DNA from: Candidatus Fermentithermobacillaceae bacterium
Lineage (GTDB): Bacteria; Bacillota; Sulfobacillia; Fermentithermobacillales; Fermentithermobacillaceae
DNA length: 64,000 bases
Assembly (NCBI GenBank): GCA_018052455.1
Contig: JAGPNE010000002.1
Span: 62,001 to 126,000 of the forward strand
Direction: 5' to 3'
The translations under genes and the position numbers were made by a program. The notes beneath the pieces are model-generated. The model worked only from the letters and a program-made list of their open reading frames with translations. It was not told where the DNA came from and did not search any database. Below are positions 28,247-38,640 of this stretch, one piece after another. Every line of letters begins with the position of its first letter. Positions within the stretch are counted from its first letter, which is position 1.

Positions 28247-28912
28247 GTGAAAATCAAATGGAAAGGGCATTCTGCTTTTTTGATTGAGTCGCCCAAGGGC
28301 CTTAGAATATTGACCGACCCGTTTGATGACGATGTTCCTTATCCAAGGATAGACGAAACCGTCGACGTAGTGACTGTGTCCCACGAGCACCATGATCATA
28401 ATGCAGTCAACGTGCTGCGAGGCGATTTCAGGGTTCTAAGGGGTCTAGATGAGACAACAAACAAATGCGTAGAAATCAGCGAAACCATAGGCGATGTAGT
28501 TTTTAGAACTGTTCCTTCTTATCACGATGATGGAACTGGGAAAAAGCGTGGTCACAATGGGATTTTCGTCATGGATTTTGGAGGATTTACCATAGCGCAC
28601 TTAGGCGATTTGGGGCACGTCCCAAGTGCTGATACATTGCGAAAAATTGGCAAGGTAAACATGCTTATGATACCTGTAGGAGGCTACTATACTATAGATG
28701 GACCTTCTGCCAGAGTAGTAACTGAACGAATCAACCCTAACGTTGCAATACCTATGCACTACAAGACGAAATATATAGAGTCGTGGCCCATATCAACTGT
28801 TGACAGTTTTCTCGAAGGACAAACTAACGTCGTAAGGCTCCTTAGCGATGAAGTGGAATTTGACCCGGGTGCTGTTTCTGGCACACGGGAGATCTGGGTT
28901 TTTCAGATATAG
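28247..28912 (+). CDS. Metallo-beta-lactamase-fold hydrolase, UPF0173 (YtkL) type
   Basis: 221 residues from GTG 28247, seven bases after GGGGGAG; an upstream in-frame ATG lacks a site. It begins IKWKGHSAFLIE and holds the metal motif SHEHHDHNAV (His46, His48, Asp50, His51). Further conserved histidines lie in IAHLGDLGH and PMHYKT. It is a predicted binuclear-metal hydrolase, probably zinc-dependent, of unknown substrate. It sits 40 bases behind rpoC and is probably read through from it. Confidence 0.9.
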   Translation: MKIKWKGHSAFLIESPKGLRILTDPFDDDVPYPRIDETVDVVTVSHEHHDHNAVNVLRGDFRVLRGLDETTNKCVEISETIGDVVFRTVPSYHDDGTGKKRGHNGIFVMDFGGFTIAHLGDLGHVPSADTLRKIGKVNMLMIPVGGYYTIDGPSARVVTERINPNVAIPMHYKTKYIESWPISTVDSFLEGQTNVVRLLSDEVEFDPGAVSGTREIWVFQI

Positions 28913-28995
28913 TTTGTAGAGGGGGCCGGGATCCGGCCTAGATATCGGCTTCGTCCTGGCCCCTCAAAACGCTGGAAAGCGCAGTGTCCTTACCA

Positions 28996-29042
28996 TTGAC
29001 ACGCTTTTAAGAGGATGCTAGACTCATAAAGCGTGCTTTTTT
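28996..29042 (+). promoter_or_regulatory. Overlapping terminator hairpin and promoter before the str-S10-spc-alpha run
   Basis: TTGACA (28996-29001), 17 bases and TAGACT (29019-29024) make a good promoter. The same DNA holds an inverted repeat, CACGCTTT (29000-29007) with AAAGCGTG (29028-29035), followed by CTTTTTT (29036-29042). That repeat can act as an intrinsic terminator for transcripts arriving from rpoBC. New transcripts starting near 29031 would contain only the distal arm. A second GC-rich hairpin (GAGGGGGCC with GGCCCCTC, about 28919-28966) lies just upstream. Confidence 0.7.
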
Positions 29043-29071
29043 ATGTTACTACGCGGGAGGTTGGGTGTATA

Positions 29072-29332
29072 ATGAGCCCGGCGTATGAACACGTTCCCAG
29101 AAGACGCAAGGTTGCAGGGGCAAAGGCTGTTATGAAGGCGATATCGAGAGGATCGGTTGAAAGAGTTTTGGTTGCAAAAGATGCAGACACAAAGGTATTA
29201 TCAGACGTGATCAACCTTGCCGAGAAGAGTGATGTAGAGATTTATTGGGTTTGTAGCATGAAAGAGCTTGGTGAGTATTGCGGCATAAGCGTAGGAGCTT
29301 CTTGCTGTGCGATATTGAAAAACGAGGGTTAA
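29072..29332 (+). CDS. L7Ae/L30e-like kink-turn RNA-binding protein (YbxF type)
   Basis: 86 residues from ATG 29072, 11 bases after GGGAGG. It has the L7Ae fold signature: AGAKAVMKAISRGSVERVLVAKDAD and the C-terminal loop CGISVGASCCAILK. Such proteins lie between rpoC and rpsL in Bacillota and bind kink-turn RNAs; association with ribosomes has been reported for the Bacillus members. It opens the long ribosomal protein run. Confidence 0.92.
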   Translation: MSPAYEHVPRRRKVAGAKAVMKAISRGSVERVLVAKDADTKVLSDVINLAEKSDVEIYWVCSMKELGEYCGISVGASCCAILKNEG

Positions 29333-29395
29333 GTGGTAAATCTATTTGTTCCAGCGATGAGATTTGAATGAACGATATTGAGAGGAGGGTTAGAT

Positions 29396-29770
29396 GTGCC
29401 AACGGTGAATCAGTTGGTCCGACAGGGAAGAACGAAGTCAGAAGAAAAGGCTAAATCCCCTGCGCTAATGGGCAACCCCTTTAAGCGTGGAGTATGTACT
29501 GTGGTAAGGACCACCACACCCAAAAAGCCTAACTCGGCTTTGAGGAAGATCGCACGTGTTCGTCTCGTAAATGGGCTGGAAGTAACAGCATACATTCCCG
29601 GGATAGGTCACAACCTGCAAGAACACTCTGTGGTTTTGATACGTGGTGGACGTGTAAGGGACTTGCCTGGAGTGCGGTACCATATTGTACGAGGCACTCT
29701 TGATACCGCCGGTGTTACTGATAGGAAGCAAGGGCGGTCAAAGTACGGAACTAAGAAGCCTAAAAAATAA
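29396..29770 (+). CDS. rpsL: Ribosomal protein S12
   Basis: 124 residues from GTG 29396, seven bases after GGAGG; this gives the family's usual N-terminus, [12 protein letters not shown]. The decoding-centre loops [12 protein letters not shown] and [16 protein letters not shown] are intact, with Lys at the streptomycin position, so sensitivity is expected. It is followed by rpsG after 19 bases. Confidence 0.98.
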   Translation: MPTVNQLVRQGRTKSEEKAKSPALMGNPFKRGVCTVVRTTTPKKPNSALRKIARVRLVNGLEVTAYIPGIGHNLQEHSVVLIRGGRVRDLPGVRYHIVRGTLDTAGVTDRKQGRSKYGTKKPKK

Positions 29771-29789
29771 AGTTGTGGAGGTGAATTGT

Positions 29790-30260
29790 GTGCCTAGAAG
29801 GGGTAAAGCTCCGTCAAGAACGTGGACGCCGGATCCTGTATATAATTCTGTGCTGGTAGCAAGGCTTACCAACAAAATCATGTACGATGGAGAAAAGGCA
29901 AAAGCCAGGCGCATAGTTTACGGCGCCATGGATACAATTGCAGAGAAGACAGGCAAGAATCCCCTGGAAGTTCTTGATCAGGCAGTAAAGAACTCTATGC
30001 CTGTTCTCGAGGTGCGGCCCAGGAGAGTAGGCGGTGCTACGTACCAGGTGCCTATGGAAGTAAGACCTGAACGAAGGCTGTCTCTGGCGCTGAGATGGAT
30101 AGTTGATTTCTCCAGGCAGCGTTCAGAGCGGGGTTTTGAGAACAAATTGGCTGCTGAGATAATGGACGCAGCAAACAACACTGGGAACACTGTAAGAAGA
30201 AAAGAAGAAATGCATAGGATGGCAGAAGCGAATAGAGCTTTTGCTCACTATAGGTGGTAG
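29790..30260 (+). CDS. rpsG: Ribosomal protein S7
   Basis: 156 residues from GTG 29790 ([20 protein letters not shown]), the standard length; the ribosome binding site is GGAGGTGA. It is the primary binder of the 3' major domain of 16S rRNA. The C-terminal [19 protein letters not shown] matches the family. Confidence 0.98.
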   Translation: MPRRGKAPSRTWTPDPVYNSVLVARLTNKIMYDGEKAKARRIVYGAMDTIAEKTGKNPLEVLDQAVKNSMPVLEVRPRRVGGATYQVPMEVRPERRLSLALRWIVDFSRQRSERGFENKLAAEIMDAANNTGNTVRRKEEMHRMAEANRAFAHYRW

Positions 30261-30295
30261 ACAAGTTGGCAAAAATTATGAAAGGGGGGAACTCG

Positions 30296-32371
30296 ATGCC
30301 GCAGACGTATCCGCTGGATAAGATCAGGAATATAGGCATTATGGCACATATAGACGCGGGCAAGACAACGACGACCGAGCGTATCTTGTTTTATACCGGT
30401 AAAGTCCACCGAATAGGGGAAGTCGATGAAGGCTCTGCCACAATGGACTGGATGCAGCAAGAGCAAGAGAGAGGTATTACCATCACTTCCGCAGCTACTA
30501 CGTGTCATTGGAAAGATTTTCGAATAAACATTATAGACACGCCAGGGCACGTTGACTTCACAGCAGAGGTCGAGAGAAGTCTTAGAGTGCTTGATGGAGC
30601 TGTAGCGATATTTTGCGCGAAGGGCGGCGTCGAACCCCAGTCAGAGGCGGTTTGGCGGCAGGCTGACCGCTACAGAGTCCCCAGGATTGCCTATATAAAC
30701 AAAATGGACTCGATGGGGGCGGATTTTTACAAGGTTTTAGGTGCAATCGAAGCTAAGCTTGGAGCAAATCCTGTTGTTATTACCTTACCTATTGGTGTGG
30801 AAGATACGTTTGTAGGTGTGGTAGACATCCTTCGTCAAAAAGCTCTGCTTTGGACTGACGAGCTAGGTCTCGAGATTGAAGTGACAGATATACCTCAAGA
30901 TATGCAATCGCTGTTTTTGGATTACCGCGAAAGGCTAATCAGTGCGGCATCTGACTTTGATGACGGCATACTTGAGAGGTATGTGCAGGGAGAAGAAATA
31001 CCTGTAGATATGCTCATAGCAGCTCTTCGAAAAGGCACAGTTACAAATGAGTTGGTACCATGTTTCTGCGGTTCTTCGTTTAGAAACAAGGGTGTTCAGA
31101 GGCTCTTGGACGGAATAGTCGATTTTCTTCCTTCGCCCTTGGACGTTCCTCCGGTTGAGGGTATTGTGCCCGGAACGGGCGAGGTAACAGTCCGCGAGCC
31201 CAGCGACGACGAGCCGTTTTGCGCGCTCGCGTTCAAAGTCATGACCGATCCTTACGTCGGCAGGGTCACGTATTTTCGGGTTTATTCAGGAGTTTTGACT
31301 AACCGATCTTATGTGTATAATGCAACCCGGGACAAAACCGAAAGGATTCAGCGCCTTCTGCTTATGCATGCAAATCACAGAGAAGACGTTGAGGCCGTAT
31401 CTACTGGGGATATTGTTGCTACAGTTGCGTTGAAACATACAATAACCGGGGATACCTTGTGTGACCAGAACCACCCAATAATACTGGAACCTATCGTATT
31501 TCCGACACCTGTTATCACGGTAGCAATTGAGCCCAAGACGAGGCAAGATGTAGACAGGTTGGGCACTTGTCTTGCGAAATTGGCGGAAGAAGATCCTACA
31601 TTTACTTTCAAGACAGATGAGGAGACTGGTCAGACGCTAATAGCAGGGATGGGAGAATTGCACTTGGAGGTTATCTGCGATAGGTTGTTGCGTGAGTTTG
31701 GTGTCGGCGCTACAGTCGGAAAGCCACAGGTGGCTTACAAAGAAAGCATTTTGGAACCTGTTTTTGGAGAAGGGAAATTCATCAGACAGTCAGGCGGGCA
31801 TGGTCAGTATGGGCACGCCAAGATCAGGTTGGAGCCTCTGCCAAGAGGTTCAGGATTTGCGTTTGATAACATGATTCGAGGCGGAGTAATTCCGCAAGAA
31901 TTTATTCCCGCAGTCGAAGCGGGTGTTAGGGAAGCTCTTGAATCAGGCTCTTTGGTGGGTTACCCGCTGGTCGACGTAAAAGCTGTCCTTGAAGATGGAT
32001 CCTATCATGAAGTCGACTCGTCAGAACTTGCTTTTAAGATAGCAGGTTCTATGGCAGTCAAAGATGCTTTGTCGCGGGCAAAAGTTATTCTCTTGGAGCC
32101 CATTATGAAGGTGGAGGTTAGCACGCCTTCTGAGTTTTTGGGCGAAGTACTGGGAGACCTCACCGCTAGAAGAGGTCAGATAACCGGAATGCAGACTACG
32201 GGTACCTTTGAAACTATCGATGCCTTGGTACCTCTTGCAACAATGTTCGGCTATGCAACTGACCTTCGGTCGAAGACCCAGGGCCGTGGAACATACACAA
32301 TGGTGTTTTCCCATTACGATGTGGTTCCTCCCGCAGAAGCGGAAAAGATAATTTCTAAGAATTATGGTTAG
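30296..32371 (+). CDS. fusA: Elongation factor G
   Basis: 691 residues from ATG 30296 behind AAAGGGGGG; a longer in-frame start at 30254 would overlap rpsG and is not needed. GTPase motifs are [18 protein letters not shown] and NKMD. Domains II-V follow, with [12 protein letters not shown] in domain V and the conserved C-terminal FSHYD. It catalyses translocation and ribosome recycling. Confidence 0.98.
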   Translation: MPQTYPLDKIRNIGIMAHIDAGKTTTTERILFYTGKVHRIGEVDEGSATMDWMQQEQERGITITSAATTCHWKDFRINIIDTPGHVDFTAEVERSLRVLDGAVAIFCAKGGVEPQSEAVWRQADRYRVPRIAYINKMDSMGADFYKVLGAIEAKLGANPVVITLPIGVEDTFVGVVDILRQKALLWTDELGLEIEVTDIPQDMQSLFLDYRERLISAASDFDDGILERYVQGEEIPVDMLIAALRKGTVTNELVPCFCGSSFRNKGVQRLLDGIVDFLPSPLDVPPVEGIVPGTGEVTVREPSDDEPFCALAFKVMTDPYVGRVTYFRVYSGVLTNRSYVYNATRDKTERIQRLLLMHANHREDVEAVSTGDIVATVALKHTITGDTLCDQNHPIILEPIVFPTPVITVAIEPKTRQDVDRLGTCLAKLAEEDPTFTFKTDEETGQTLIAGMGELHLEVICDRLLREFGVGATVGKPQVAYKESILEPVFGEGKFIRQSGGHGQYGHAKIRLEPLPRGSGFAFDNMIRGGVIPQEFIPAVEAGVREALESGSLVGYPLVDVKAVLEDGSYHEVDSSELAFKIAGSMAVKDALSRAKVILLEPIMKVEVSTPSEFLGEVLGDLTARRGQITGMQTTGTFETIDALVPLATMFGYATDLRSKTQGRGTYTMVFSHYDVVPPAEAEKIISKNYG

Positions 32372-32398
32372 GTGTAATTAAGGAGGGTTAAACTGGAA

Positions 32399-33601
32399 AT
32401 GGCTAAGAAGAAATTCGAAAGAACGAAGCCTCATGTGAATATAGGCACCATAGGTCATATAGACCATGGCAAGACGACACTTACGGCTGCAATAACGAAG
32501 GTATTGTCTGGCCAGGGGAAGGCGGATTTCACGCCTTTTGACAAGATAGACAAAGCGCCGGAAGAAAGAGCGAGAGGGATAACAATATCCGTATCGCACG
32601 TAGAGTACGAGACAGACAAGAGGCACTATGCTCACGTAGACTGTCCTGGACACGCTGACTACATCAAGAACATGATAACGGGAGCAGCGCAGATGGACGG
32701 AGCTATTCTAGTAGTATCGGCCGCAGATGGCACGATGCCGCAGACGAGAGAGCACGTTCTTTTGGCGAGGCAGGTAGGAGTTCCTGCGATAGTGGTATTT
32801 TTGAACAAGGTAGACATGGTAGATGACGAGGAACTTTTGGAGATATCGGAACTTGAGGTAAGGGAACTTTTGGACAAGTACGATTATCCAGGCGATGACA
32901 CGCCGGTGATAAGGGGTTCGGCACTAAAAGCATTGGAGTGCGGATGTGGGAAGCCGGAGTGCCAGTGGTGTGGTCCGATACTTAAGCTTATGGATGCAGT
33001 AGACGAATATATACCTACGCCTGAAAGGGACGTAGACAAACCATTCTTGCTGTCGATAGAAGACGTATTTACGATAACGGGTCGAGGGACAGTAGTTACA
33101 GGCAGGATAGAAAGAGGAATGGTGAAGGTAGGGGACCAGGTAGAGATAGTAGGTTTATCTGAGAAGCCAAAGAGCACGGTAGTTACAGGGATAGAGATGT
33201 TCAGGAAGACGCTTGACGTAGGACAAGCCGGAGACAACGTAGGGTGCTTACTGCGAGGGATCTCAAAGGACGAAGTAGAGCGAGGCCAAGTATTGGCGAA
33301 GCCAGGCAGCATAAAGCCTCACACGAACTTTGGCGCAGAGATTTATGTACTTACGAAAGAAGAAGGCGGAAGACACAGCGCGTTCTTCTCAGGATACAGG
33401 CCCCAGTTCTACTTTAGGACCACAGACGTAACAGGGACTGTGACGCTACCTGAAGGGGTAGAGATGGTAATGCCTGGGGACAACGTAAGCGTAGAAGTAG
33501 AGTTAATAGCTCCGATAGCGATAGAAGAGGGTCTAAGGTTTGCAATACGTGAAGGCGGTCGCACTGTTGCATCAGGTGTAGTTACCAGGATTAAGGAGTG
33601 A
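32399..33601 (+). CDS. tuf: Elongation factor Tu, copy 2
   Basis: 400 residues, protein-identical to copy 1 up to the last few positions and with the same four-cysteine insertion ([12 protein letters not shown]) in the G domain. It starts with ATG here (GTG in copy 1). It is the classical str-operon copy behind fusA. Its final codons, ATT AAG GAG TGA, differ from copy 1 and contain AAGGAG, the ribosome binding site of rpsJ. The C-terminal divergence is therefore explained by overlap with a translation signal. Confidence 0.98.
   Translation: MAKKKFERTKPHVNIGTIGHIDHGKTTLTAAITKVLSGQGKADFTPFDKIDKAPEERARGITISVSHVEYETDKRHYAHVDCPGHADYIKNMITGAAQMDGAILVVSAADGTMPQTREHVLLARQVGVPAIVVFLNKVDMVDDEELLEISELEVRELLDKYDYPGDDTPVIRGSALKALECGCGKPECQWCGPILKLMDAVDEYIPTPERDVDKPFLLSIEDVFTITGRGTVVTGRIERGMVKVGDQVEIVGLSEKPKSTVVTGIEMFRKTLDVGQAGDNVGCLLRGISKDEVERGQVLAKPGSIKPHTNFGAEIYVLTKEEGGRHSAFFSGYRPQFYFRTTDVTGTVTLPEGVEMVMPGDNVSVEVELIAPIAIEEGLRFAIREGGRTVASGVVTRIKE
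32429..33576 (+). repeat. tuf repeat, copy B
   Basis: Partner of the repeat at 13685-14832. No mismatch was seen by eye over about 1148 bp. The identity ends at 33577, shortly before the sequence that serves as the rpsJ ribosome binding site. Confidence 0.85.
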
Positions 33602-33606
33602 TCATT

Positions 33607-33918
33607 GTGCGGAGGCAGAAGATTAGAGTTCGGTTAAGAGCCTTCGACCACGAAATACTGGATCATTCAGCCAGTAGGATAGTTGAAACGGCGAAGAGGA
33701 CAGGAGCGCTTGTGTCAGGGCCAGTGCCTCTTCCTACAGAAAGAAGCGTTTACACTATCCTAACCGCTCCAAACGGAGAAAAGGATATTCGCGAACAGTT
33801 TGAGATGAGGGTTCATAAACGTCTAATTGACATAATTGAACCCACAACTAAAACGATGGATGCCCTTACGAGGCTGGATTTGCCTGCTGGCGTGGATATA
33901 GAGATTAAGGCTGTGTAA
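33607..33918 (+). CDS. rpsJ: Ribosomal protein S10
   Basis: 103 residues from GTG 33607, eight bases after AAGGAG in the tuf 3' end; an in-frame GTG at 33598 overlaps that site. [16 protein letters not shown] is the usual N-terminus. It assembles the small-subunit head and also forms NusB-S10 and NusG-S10 contacts. First gene of the S10 cluster. Confidence 0.97.
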   Translation: MRRQKIRVRLRAFDHEILDHSASRIVETAKRTGALVSGPVPLPTERSVYTILTAPNGEKDIREQFEMRVHKRLIDIIEPTTKTMDALTRLDLPAGVDIEIKAV

Positions 33919-33951
33919 ATTTGCGGCTTGTTATGGAGGAGGTGCTGTGCT

Positions 33952-34572
33952 ATGAAGGCCATCCTTGGTAAGAAGGTTGGGATGACCCAGGTGTTTGATG
34001 AAGAAGGCAAGCTGATTCCTGTAACCGTCCTTGAAGCCGGTCCTTGCACAGTCGTCGACGTGAAGACTATGGATAGAGATGGCTATGATGCGGTGCAGAT
34101 TGGATTTGGTTTCGTGAACGAGAGGCGTCTTTCCAAACCTCAGAAGGGATACTTTAAGAGCAAGGGGGTAACTCCCTCTAGGTATCTAAGAGAGTTTAGG
34201 GTTGAGCCTGGCGCTTCCCCGAAGATTGGGGATCAGGTAAAGGTGGATGTATTTAAGTCAGGCGAATACGTGGACGTCACAGGAACTTCCCTTGGCAAAG
34301 GGTATGCAGGCGGCATAAAGAGATGGAACTTTAGGCGGGGGCCGTCATCTCACGGTTCAAAATACCATAGAGGTCCAGGATCGCTGCAAGCAAGGGACGC
34401 TGCCCGAGTCTGGAAAGGCAGAAAGATGCCGGGGCATAAGGGTAGCGAGAGAGTCACCATAAAGAATTTGAAAGTAGTAGATGTAGATCCCGAGAAGAAC
34501 TTGCTTCTTGTGTACGGAGGAGTACCTGGGAGCAGAGGGTCCTTGGTAATGATTAGAGAGGCTTCTCGGTGA
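33952..34572 (+). CDS. rplC: Ribosomal protein L3
   Basis: 206 residues from ATG 33952 behind GGAGGAGGT. It begins MKAILGKKVGMTQVF, and the central extension RRGPSSHGSKYHRGPGSLQ reaches the peptidyl transferase centre. It is an early assembly protein of the 50S subunit. Confidence 0.98.
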   Translation: MKAILGKKVGMTQVFDEEGKLIPVTVLEAGPCTVVDVKTMDRDGYDAVQIGFGFVNERRLSKPQKGYFKSKGVTPSRYLREFRVEPGASPKIGDQVKVDVFKSGEYVDVTGTSLGKGYAGGIKRWNFRRGPSSHGSKYHRGPGSLQARDAARVWKGRKMPGHKGSERVTIKNLKVVDVDPEKNLLLVYGGVPGSRGSLVMIREASR

Positions 34573-34601
34573 AGCACATAGGTTGTTAAGGAGGGAGCCT
34601 C

Positions 34602-35225
34602 GTGCCGGAAGCGCATGTTTACAATACAGAAGGCGATAAGATAGGCACTGTGAGCCTACCTGACCAATTGTTCAGCGCAGACATCAATAGGGCGCTAATA
34701 CGGGCAGCTGTCCTTTCTCACCAAAACAATGCGAGATTGGGTACAGCCAGAGCCAAAACAAGAGGGGAAGTCAGGGGAGGCGGCCGAAAACCTTGGAGGC
34801 AGAAGGGTCTGGGAAGAGCCAGGCACGGAAGCATAAGGTCGCCCATTTGGAAAGGTGGAGGAGTAGTATTTGGTCCAGAGCAAAGGGACTACAGCTCTCC
34901 TTTGCCCAAGAGAATGAAAAGGCAGGCTTTGGCATCTGCCCTTTCACTAAAGGCGTCTGAGGGGAAGATCATGGTGCTTAAGGAACTTAAGATGGATAAA
35001 CCCAAGACAAAAGAAATCTACGGAATCTTGAAGAAATTAGGGGCGGAAGAGAGTTCCCTGATCATTACTGCAGACGCTGAGCCCAACGTGGTCCTTTCGT
35101 CGCGGAATATTCCTGGCGTAAAGGTTACAACCGCAAGGCAGGTATCTACGTACGATGCTATGTCCAAGCGGTACCTCGTGGTTACAGAAGATGCGCTCCG
35201 TAAAATGGAGGAGGTATTAGCATGA
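34602..35225 (+). CDS. rplD: Ribosomal protein L4
   Basis: 207 residues from GTG 34602 behind GGAGG. The tunnel loop GEVRGGGRKPWRQKGLGRAR is conserved. In E. coli L4 also represses the S10 operon; no such target was identified here. Its stop overlaps the rplW start by four bases (ATGA). Confidence 0.98.
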   Translation: MPEAHVYNTEGDKIGTVSLPDQLFSADINRALIRAAVLSHQNNARLGTARAKTRGEVRGGGRKPWRQKGLGRARHGSIRSPIWKGGGVVFGPEQRDYSSPLPKRMKRQALASALSLKASEGKIMVLKELKMDKPKTKEIYGILKKLGAEESSLIITADAEPNVVLSSRNIPGVKVTTARQVSTYDAMSKRYLVVTEDALRKMEEVLA

Positions 35226-35512
35226 ACCTTACTGCCAGAGATATTATCATAGCTCCTGTTATTACGGAGAAGAGCAATGATCTTACAACACAGGGGACGT
35301 ATACGTTTAAGGTTCACCCCAAAGCGACAAAAGCTGATATTCAGAATGCAGTTGAAGAGATATTTAAGGTTAAGGTTTTGCAGGTAAATACAATTTCGAT
35401 GAAGGGCAAACCCAGGAGAATGGGTTACTCTATTGGACGTACGTCGAATTGGAAGAAGGCTATGGTGACCTTAGCCCCAGGGCAGAAGATAGAATTCTTC
35501 GAAGGTATTTAG
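35222..35512 (+). CDS. rplW: Ribosomal protein L23
   Basis: 96 residues, translationally coupled to rplD. It contains IIIAPVITEKSNDL and the loop RRMGYSIGRTSNWKKA. It lies at the exit tunnel and docks trigger factor and SRP. Confidence 0.97.
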   Translation: MNLTARDIIIAPVITEKSNDLTTQGTYTFKVHPKATKADIQNAVEEIFKVKVLQVNTISMKGKPRRMGYSIGRTSNWKKAMVTLAPGQKIEFFEGI

Positions 35513-35536
35513 GACACCGTAAGGGAGGGAAATTGG

Positions 35537-36364
35537 TTGCCGGTAAAAGATTTTAAGCCAACATCACCAGGGCTTCGCCAGCGAGTGTCCGGTACTTATG
35601 AAGAGATAACCAAGACTGAACCGGAAAAGAGTCTAGTTGTTTCGAAGAAGAAGTCGGCAGGGCGAAACTCTCAAGGCAAGATAACAGTGCGTCATCGCGG
35701 TGGCGGCACGAAACAGATGGTCCGTGTTGTGGACTTCAAACGCGATAAGGAAGGTATTCCCGGCAAGGTTACTGCCATAGAGTATGATCCTGGTCGGTCA
35801 GCGCGCCTTGCGCTCATTGTCTACGCTGACGGGGAGAAAAGGTATATTTTGGCTCCTGCAGGGATTAGCGTGGGTGACACTGTCGTTGCGGGGTCAGATG
35901 TAGATATAAAGCCTGGGAACGCGCTGCCACTTAGCAGTATACCTACAGGTACATTTGTCCATAACGTTGAGATGGTTCCAGGCAAAGGCGGTCAGATCGC
36001 GAGATCCGCGGGGGCGCAGGTTCAGCTTATGGCAAAAGAGGGCGGATATGCTCTGCTCAGACTTGGCTCAGGCGAACAGAGGAAGGTGCCCGTTGAGTGC
36101 AAGGCTACTGTGGGTCAGGTAGGCAATGTTGAACATGAGAACACAAGCAAGGGCAAAGCTGGAAGCACCAGGCATATGGGATGGCGCCCAAGCGTACGAG
36201 GTGCAGCAATGAACCCAGTGGACCATCCGCATGGAGGCGGAGAAGGGAAGGCTCCTATTGGAATGCCGGGGCCGGTAACTCCGTGGGGCAAGCCTACATT
36301 GGGGTATAAGACAAGGAAGAAGAATAAGGCGTCAGATAAACTCATTGTGAAGCGGAGAAAATAA
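35537..36364 (+). CDS. rplB: Ribosomal protein L2
   Basis: 275 residues from TTG 35537 behind GGGAGGG. It shows the conserved [18 protein letters not shown] and, near the C-terminus, the [13 protein letters not shown] segment with the histidine important for peptidyl transferase activity. Confidence 0.98.
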   Translation: MPVKDFKPTSPGLRQRVSGTYEEITKTEPEKSLVVSKKKSAGRNSQGKITVRHRGGGTKQMVRVVDFKRDKEGIPGKVTAIEYDPGRSARLALIVYADGEKRYILAPAGISVGDTVVAGSDVDIKPGNALPLSSIPTGTFVHNVEMVPGKGGQIARSAGAQVQLMAKEGGYALLRLGSGEQRKVPVECKATVGQVGNVEHENTSKGKAGSTRHMGWRPSVRGAAMNPVDHPHGGGEGKAPIGMPGPVTPWGKPTLGYKTRKKNKASDKLIVKRRK

Positions 36365-36386
36365 TCTAAGGAAGGAGGGGGCGATT

Positions 36387-36671
36387 ATGAGCCGATCCAA
36401 GAAGAAAGGGCCCTATGTTGATCTTAAGCTTCTAGCTAAGGTAAGGGCAATGAACGAGAAGGGTGATAAGAGGGTCATACGAACGTGGGCACGCAGCTCT
36501 ACAATCGTGCCTGAGATGGTTGGCCATACTATAGCAGTTCACGACGGACGTAAGCACGTTCCCGTCTACATTACAGAAGACGCTGTGGGTCACAAACTAG
36601 GCGAATTCGCTCCCACACGTACATTTAGGGGCCATGGATCGCACACACAGCGCTCCACAGCACTGAAGTAA
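36387..36671 (+). CDS. rpsS: Ribosomal protein S19
   Basis: 94 residues. The typical N-terminus ([16 protein letters not shown]) and [15 protein letters not shown] are present. It forms a head contact with S13 and the A-site region. GGAGGGGG lies upstream of the ATG. Confidence 0.98.
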   Translation: MSRSKKKGPYVDLKLLAKVRAMNEKGDKRVIRTWARSSTIVPEMVGHTIAVHDGRKHVPVYITEDAVGHKLGEFAPTRTFRGHGSHTQRSTALK

Positions 36672-36690
36672 GGGGGTCTATTCGAAACTC

Positions 36691-37032
36691 ATGGAAGCAC
36701 GTTGCGTAGTAAAACACATAAGAATATCCCCTACTAAAGTGGGCATAGTGGCCGACCTTGTGCGGGGGAAACCAGTTGACGAAGCGCTAGCCATTTTGCG
36801 GTTCACTCCAAAAAAGGCAAGTGTGGTTGTGGAAAAAGCTATCCGTTCAGCAATAGCGAACGCAGAGAATAATCATGATATGAGCAGGGACGAGCTATAT
36901 GTGTCCGAAATACACGTTGGACCAGGTCCGACTCTTAAGAGGTATCATCCCAGACAGAGGGGACAGGCTTTCCCGATTTTGAAGAGAACGTCGCATTTGA
37001 CTGTAGTATTGAAAGAGAGAGAGGAGGGTTAA
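36691..37032 (+). CDS. rplV: Ribosomal protein L22
   Basis: 113 residues. The long hairpin reaching the exit tunnel ends in [18 protein letters not shown], the macrolide-related region. The only good initiation codon is ATG 36691. The G-rich site (36672-36676) is about 14 bases away, longer than for neighbouring genes. Confidence 0.96.
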   Translation: MEARCVVKHIRISPTKVGIVADLVRGKPVDEALAILRFTPKKASVVVEKAIRSAIANAENNHDMSRDELYVSEIHVGPGPTLKRYHPRQRGQAFPILKRTSHLTVVLKEREEG

Positions 37033-37036
37033 GGAT

Positions 37037-37699
37037 TTGGGTCAGAAAGTTCATCCAAAAGGACTTCGTGTGGGCGTGATATACAATTGGGATTCCAGAT
37101 GGTTTGCCACCAAGGATTTTTCTGAGCTCCTCCTCGAAGACAAGAAGATAAGGGATTATATAAAAGGGAATTTGGGGCAGGCAGGTATTCCAAGGATTGA
37201 GATCGAGCGGAAACCACAGGAAATTACCGTGTATATCCACGCGGCTAGACCTGGAATGGTCATAGGGCGTGGAGGTAGTGGTATTGAGAATCTTCGCAAG
37301 GATCTTGCGAAGCAGACGGGCAAGAGAGTGAACGTTCATTGTATCGAAGTTAAGAGTCCGGAAACGGATGCCCAGCTGGTAGCTGAAAACGTAGCCGAGT
37401 CAATAGCCAGGAGGGTGTCTTACAGGCGAGCGATGAGGCAGGCCATTCAGAGAACTATGAGATCCGGCGCGAAAGGGATAAAGATCAGGGTATCTGGTCG
37501 CTTGCAGGGCGCAGAAATTGCTCGAAGTGAAAAGGCAAGCGAGGGTACGGTTCCCTTGCACACACTTAGAGCCGACGTTGACTACGGCTTCGCCGAGGCT
37601 CATACAACCTACGGTCGTATTGGGGTTAAGGTGTGGATTTACAAAGGTGATGTCACCCCCTCGAAATCCCAGGGTAAAGCTGCTGAGGGAGGTAATTGA
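37037..37699 (+). CDS. rpsC: Ribosomal protein S3
   Basis: 220 residues from TTG 37037 ([20 protein letters not shown]) behind GAGGAGGG. The KH domain carries [18 protein letters not shown]. It is part of the mRNA entry helicase site with S4 and S5. Confidence 0.98.
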   Translation: MGQKVHPKGLRVGVIYNWDSRWFATKDFSELLLEDKKIRDYIKGNLGQAGIPRIEIERKPQEITVYIHAARPGMVIGRGGSGIENLRKDLAKQTGKRVNVHCIEVKSPETDAQLVAENVAESIARRVSYRRAMRQAIQRTMRSGAKGIKIRVSGRLQGAEIARSEKASEGTVPLHTLRADVDYGFAEAHTTYGRIGVKVWIYKGDVTPSKSQGKAAEGGN

Positions 37700-37702
37700 T
37701 CT

Positions 37703-38167
37703 ATGTTAATGCCCAAACGTGTGAAGTATAGAAAACAGCAAAGAGGCAGGATGAAAGGCCAGGCTTCACGCGGGAATGAGATATTTTACGGTGAATACGG
37801 ACTCATGGCGCTGGAACCGGCGTGGATTACTGACAGACAGATAGAAGCTGCCAGAGTTGCCCTTACCCGATATATGAAAAGAGGCGGTAAGGTGTGGATC
37901 CGAGTATTTCCGGATAAGCCTTTTACAAAAAAACCGGCTGAAACCCGAATGGGTAGCGGCAAAGGCAATCCAGAGTACTGGGTGGCTGTGGTGAAGCCAG
38001 GCAGGATTCTCTTTGAAGTTGCAGGAGTTTCTGAGGAAGTAGCCCGAGAAGCTCTAAGGCTGGCAGGAACCAAGCTGCCAATCAAAACGAAGTTTGTGAA
38101 GCGACCCGAAGTAATGGGCGCTGTACGGGAAAAGGCGGTGACTGACGATGAAAGTGCAGGAAATTAG
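37703..38167 (+). CDS. rplP: Ribosomal protein L16
   Basis: 154 residues. It contains [19 protein letters not shown] at the N-terminus and the [19 protein letters not shown] loop near the peptidyl transferase centre. ATG 37703 fits GGAGG at 37688-37692. It overlaps rpmC by 20 bases. Confidence 0.97.
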   Translation: MLMPKRVKYRKQQRGRMKGQASRGNEIFYGEYGLMALEPAWITDRQIEAARVALTRYMKRGGKVWIRVFPDKPFTKKPAETRMGSGKGNPEYWVAVVKPGRILFEVAGVSEEVAREALRLAGTKLPIKTKFVKRPEVMGAVREKAVTDDESAGN

Positions 38168-38357
38168 AGCGATGAGCGATACGGACTTGAATAAGACCCT
38201 TCTGGATCTGAAGGATGAGCTTTTTAACCTGCGCTTTCAGCTCGCAACGGGGCAGTTGGATAACGTGATGAGGATAAGCGAGGTTAAGCGGTCAATAGCA
38301 CGGGTAAAGACTATTCAGCGCCAGAGAGAATTAGGAAGGTTGGCCCAGGAGGGTTAG
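38148..38357 (+). CDS. rpmC: Ribosomal protein L29
   Basis: 69 residues, two helices: [20 protein letters not shown] and the C-terminal [20 protein letters not shown]. It starts inside the end of rplP, indicating coupled translation. It lies at the exit tunnel next to L23. Confidence 0.97.
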   Translation: MKVQEIRAMSDTDLNKTLLDLKDELFNLRFQLATGQLDNVMRISEVKRSIARVKTIQRQRELGRLAQEG

Positions 38358-38361
38358 AGTC

Positions 38362-38640
38362 ATGGAGCGCGCACAACGTAAGAAGATTGTTGGTGTCGTA
38401 GTAAGCGACAAGATGGACAAGACACGTGTTGTCGCAGTCGATACGTGGAAGGTAAGTCCACTTTACGGAAAGCGGATCAAGTCGACCAAGAAGATACAGG
38501 CTCACGATGAAGAGAATATTGCATCTTTAGGGGACAAGGTTCTTCTTATTGAGACCAAGCCCATATCCAAGCAGAAACGCTGGAGAATAGCCGAGGTGCT
38601 AGAAGCATCCAAGAGCCCGCTCGGAGGTGACCGAGCTTGA
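38362..38640 (+). CDS. rpsQ: Ribosomal protein S17
   Basis: 92 residues with the OB-fold signature [16 protein letters not shown] and the ISKQKRWRI segment. It starts four bases after rpmC, and its stop overlaps the rplN start. Confidence 0.98.
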   Translation: MERAQRKKIVGVVVSDKMDKTRVVAVDTWKVSPLYGKRIKSTKKIQAHDEENIASLGDKVLLIETKPISKQKRWRIAEVLEASKSPLGGDRA

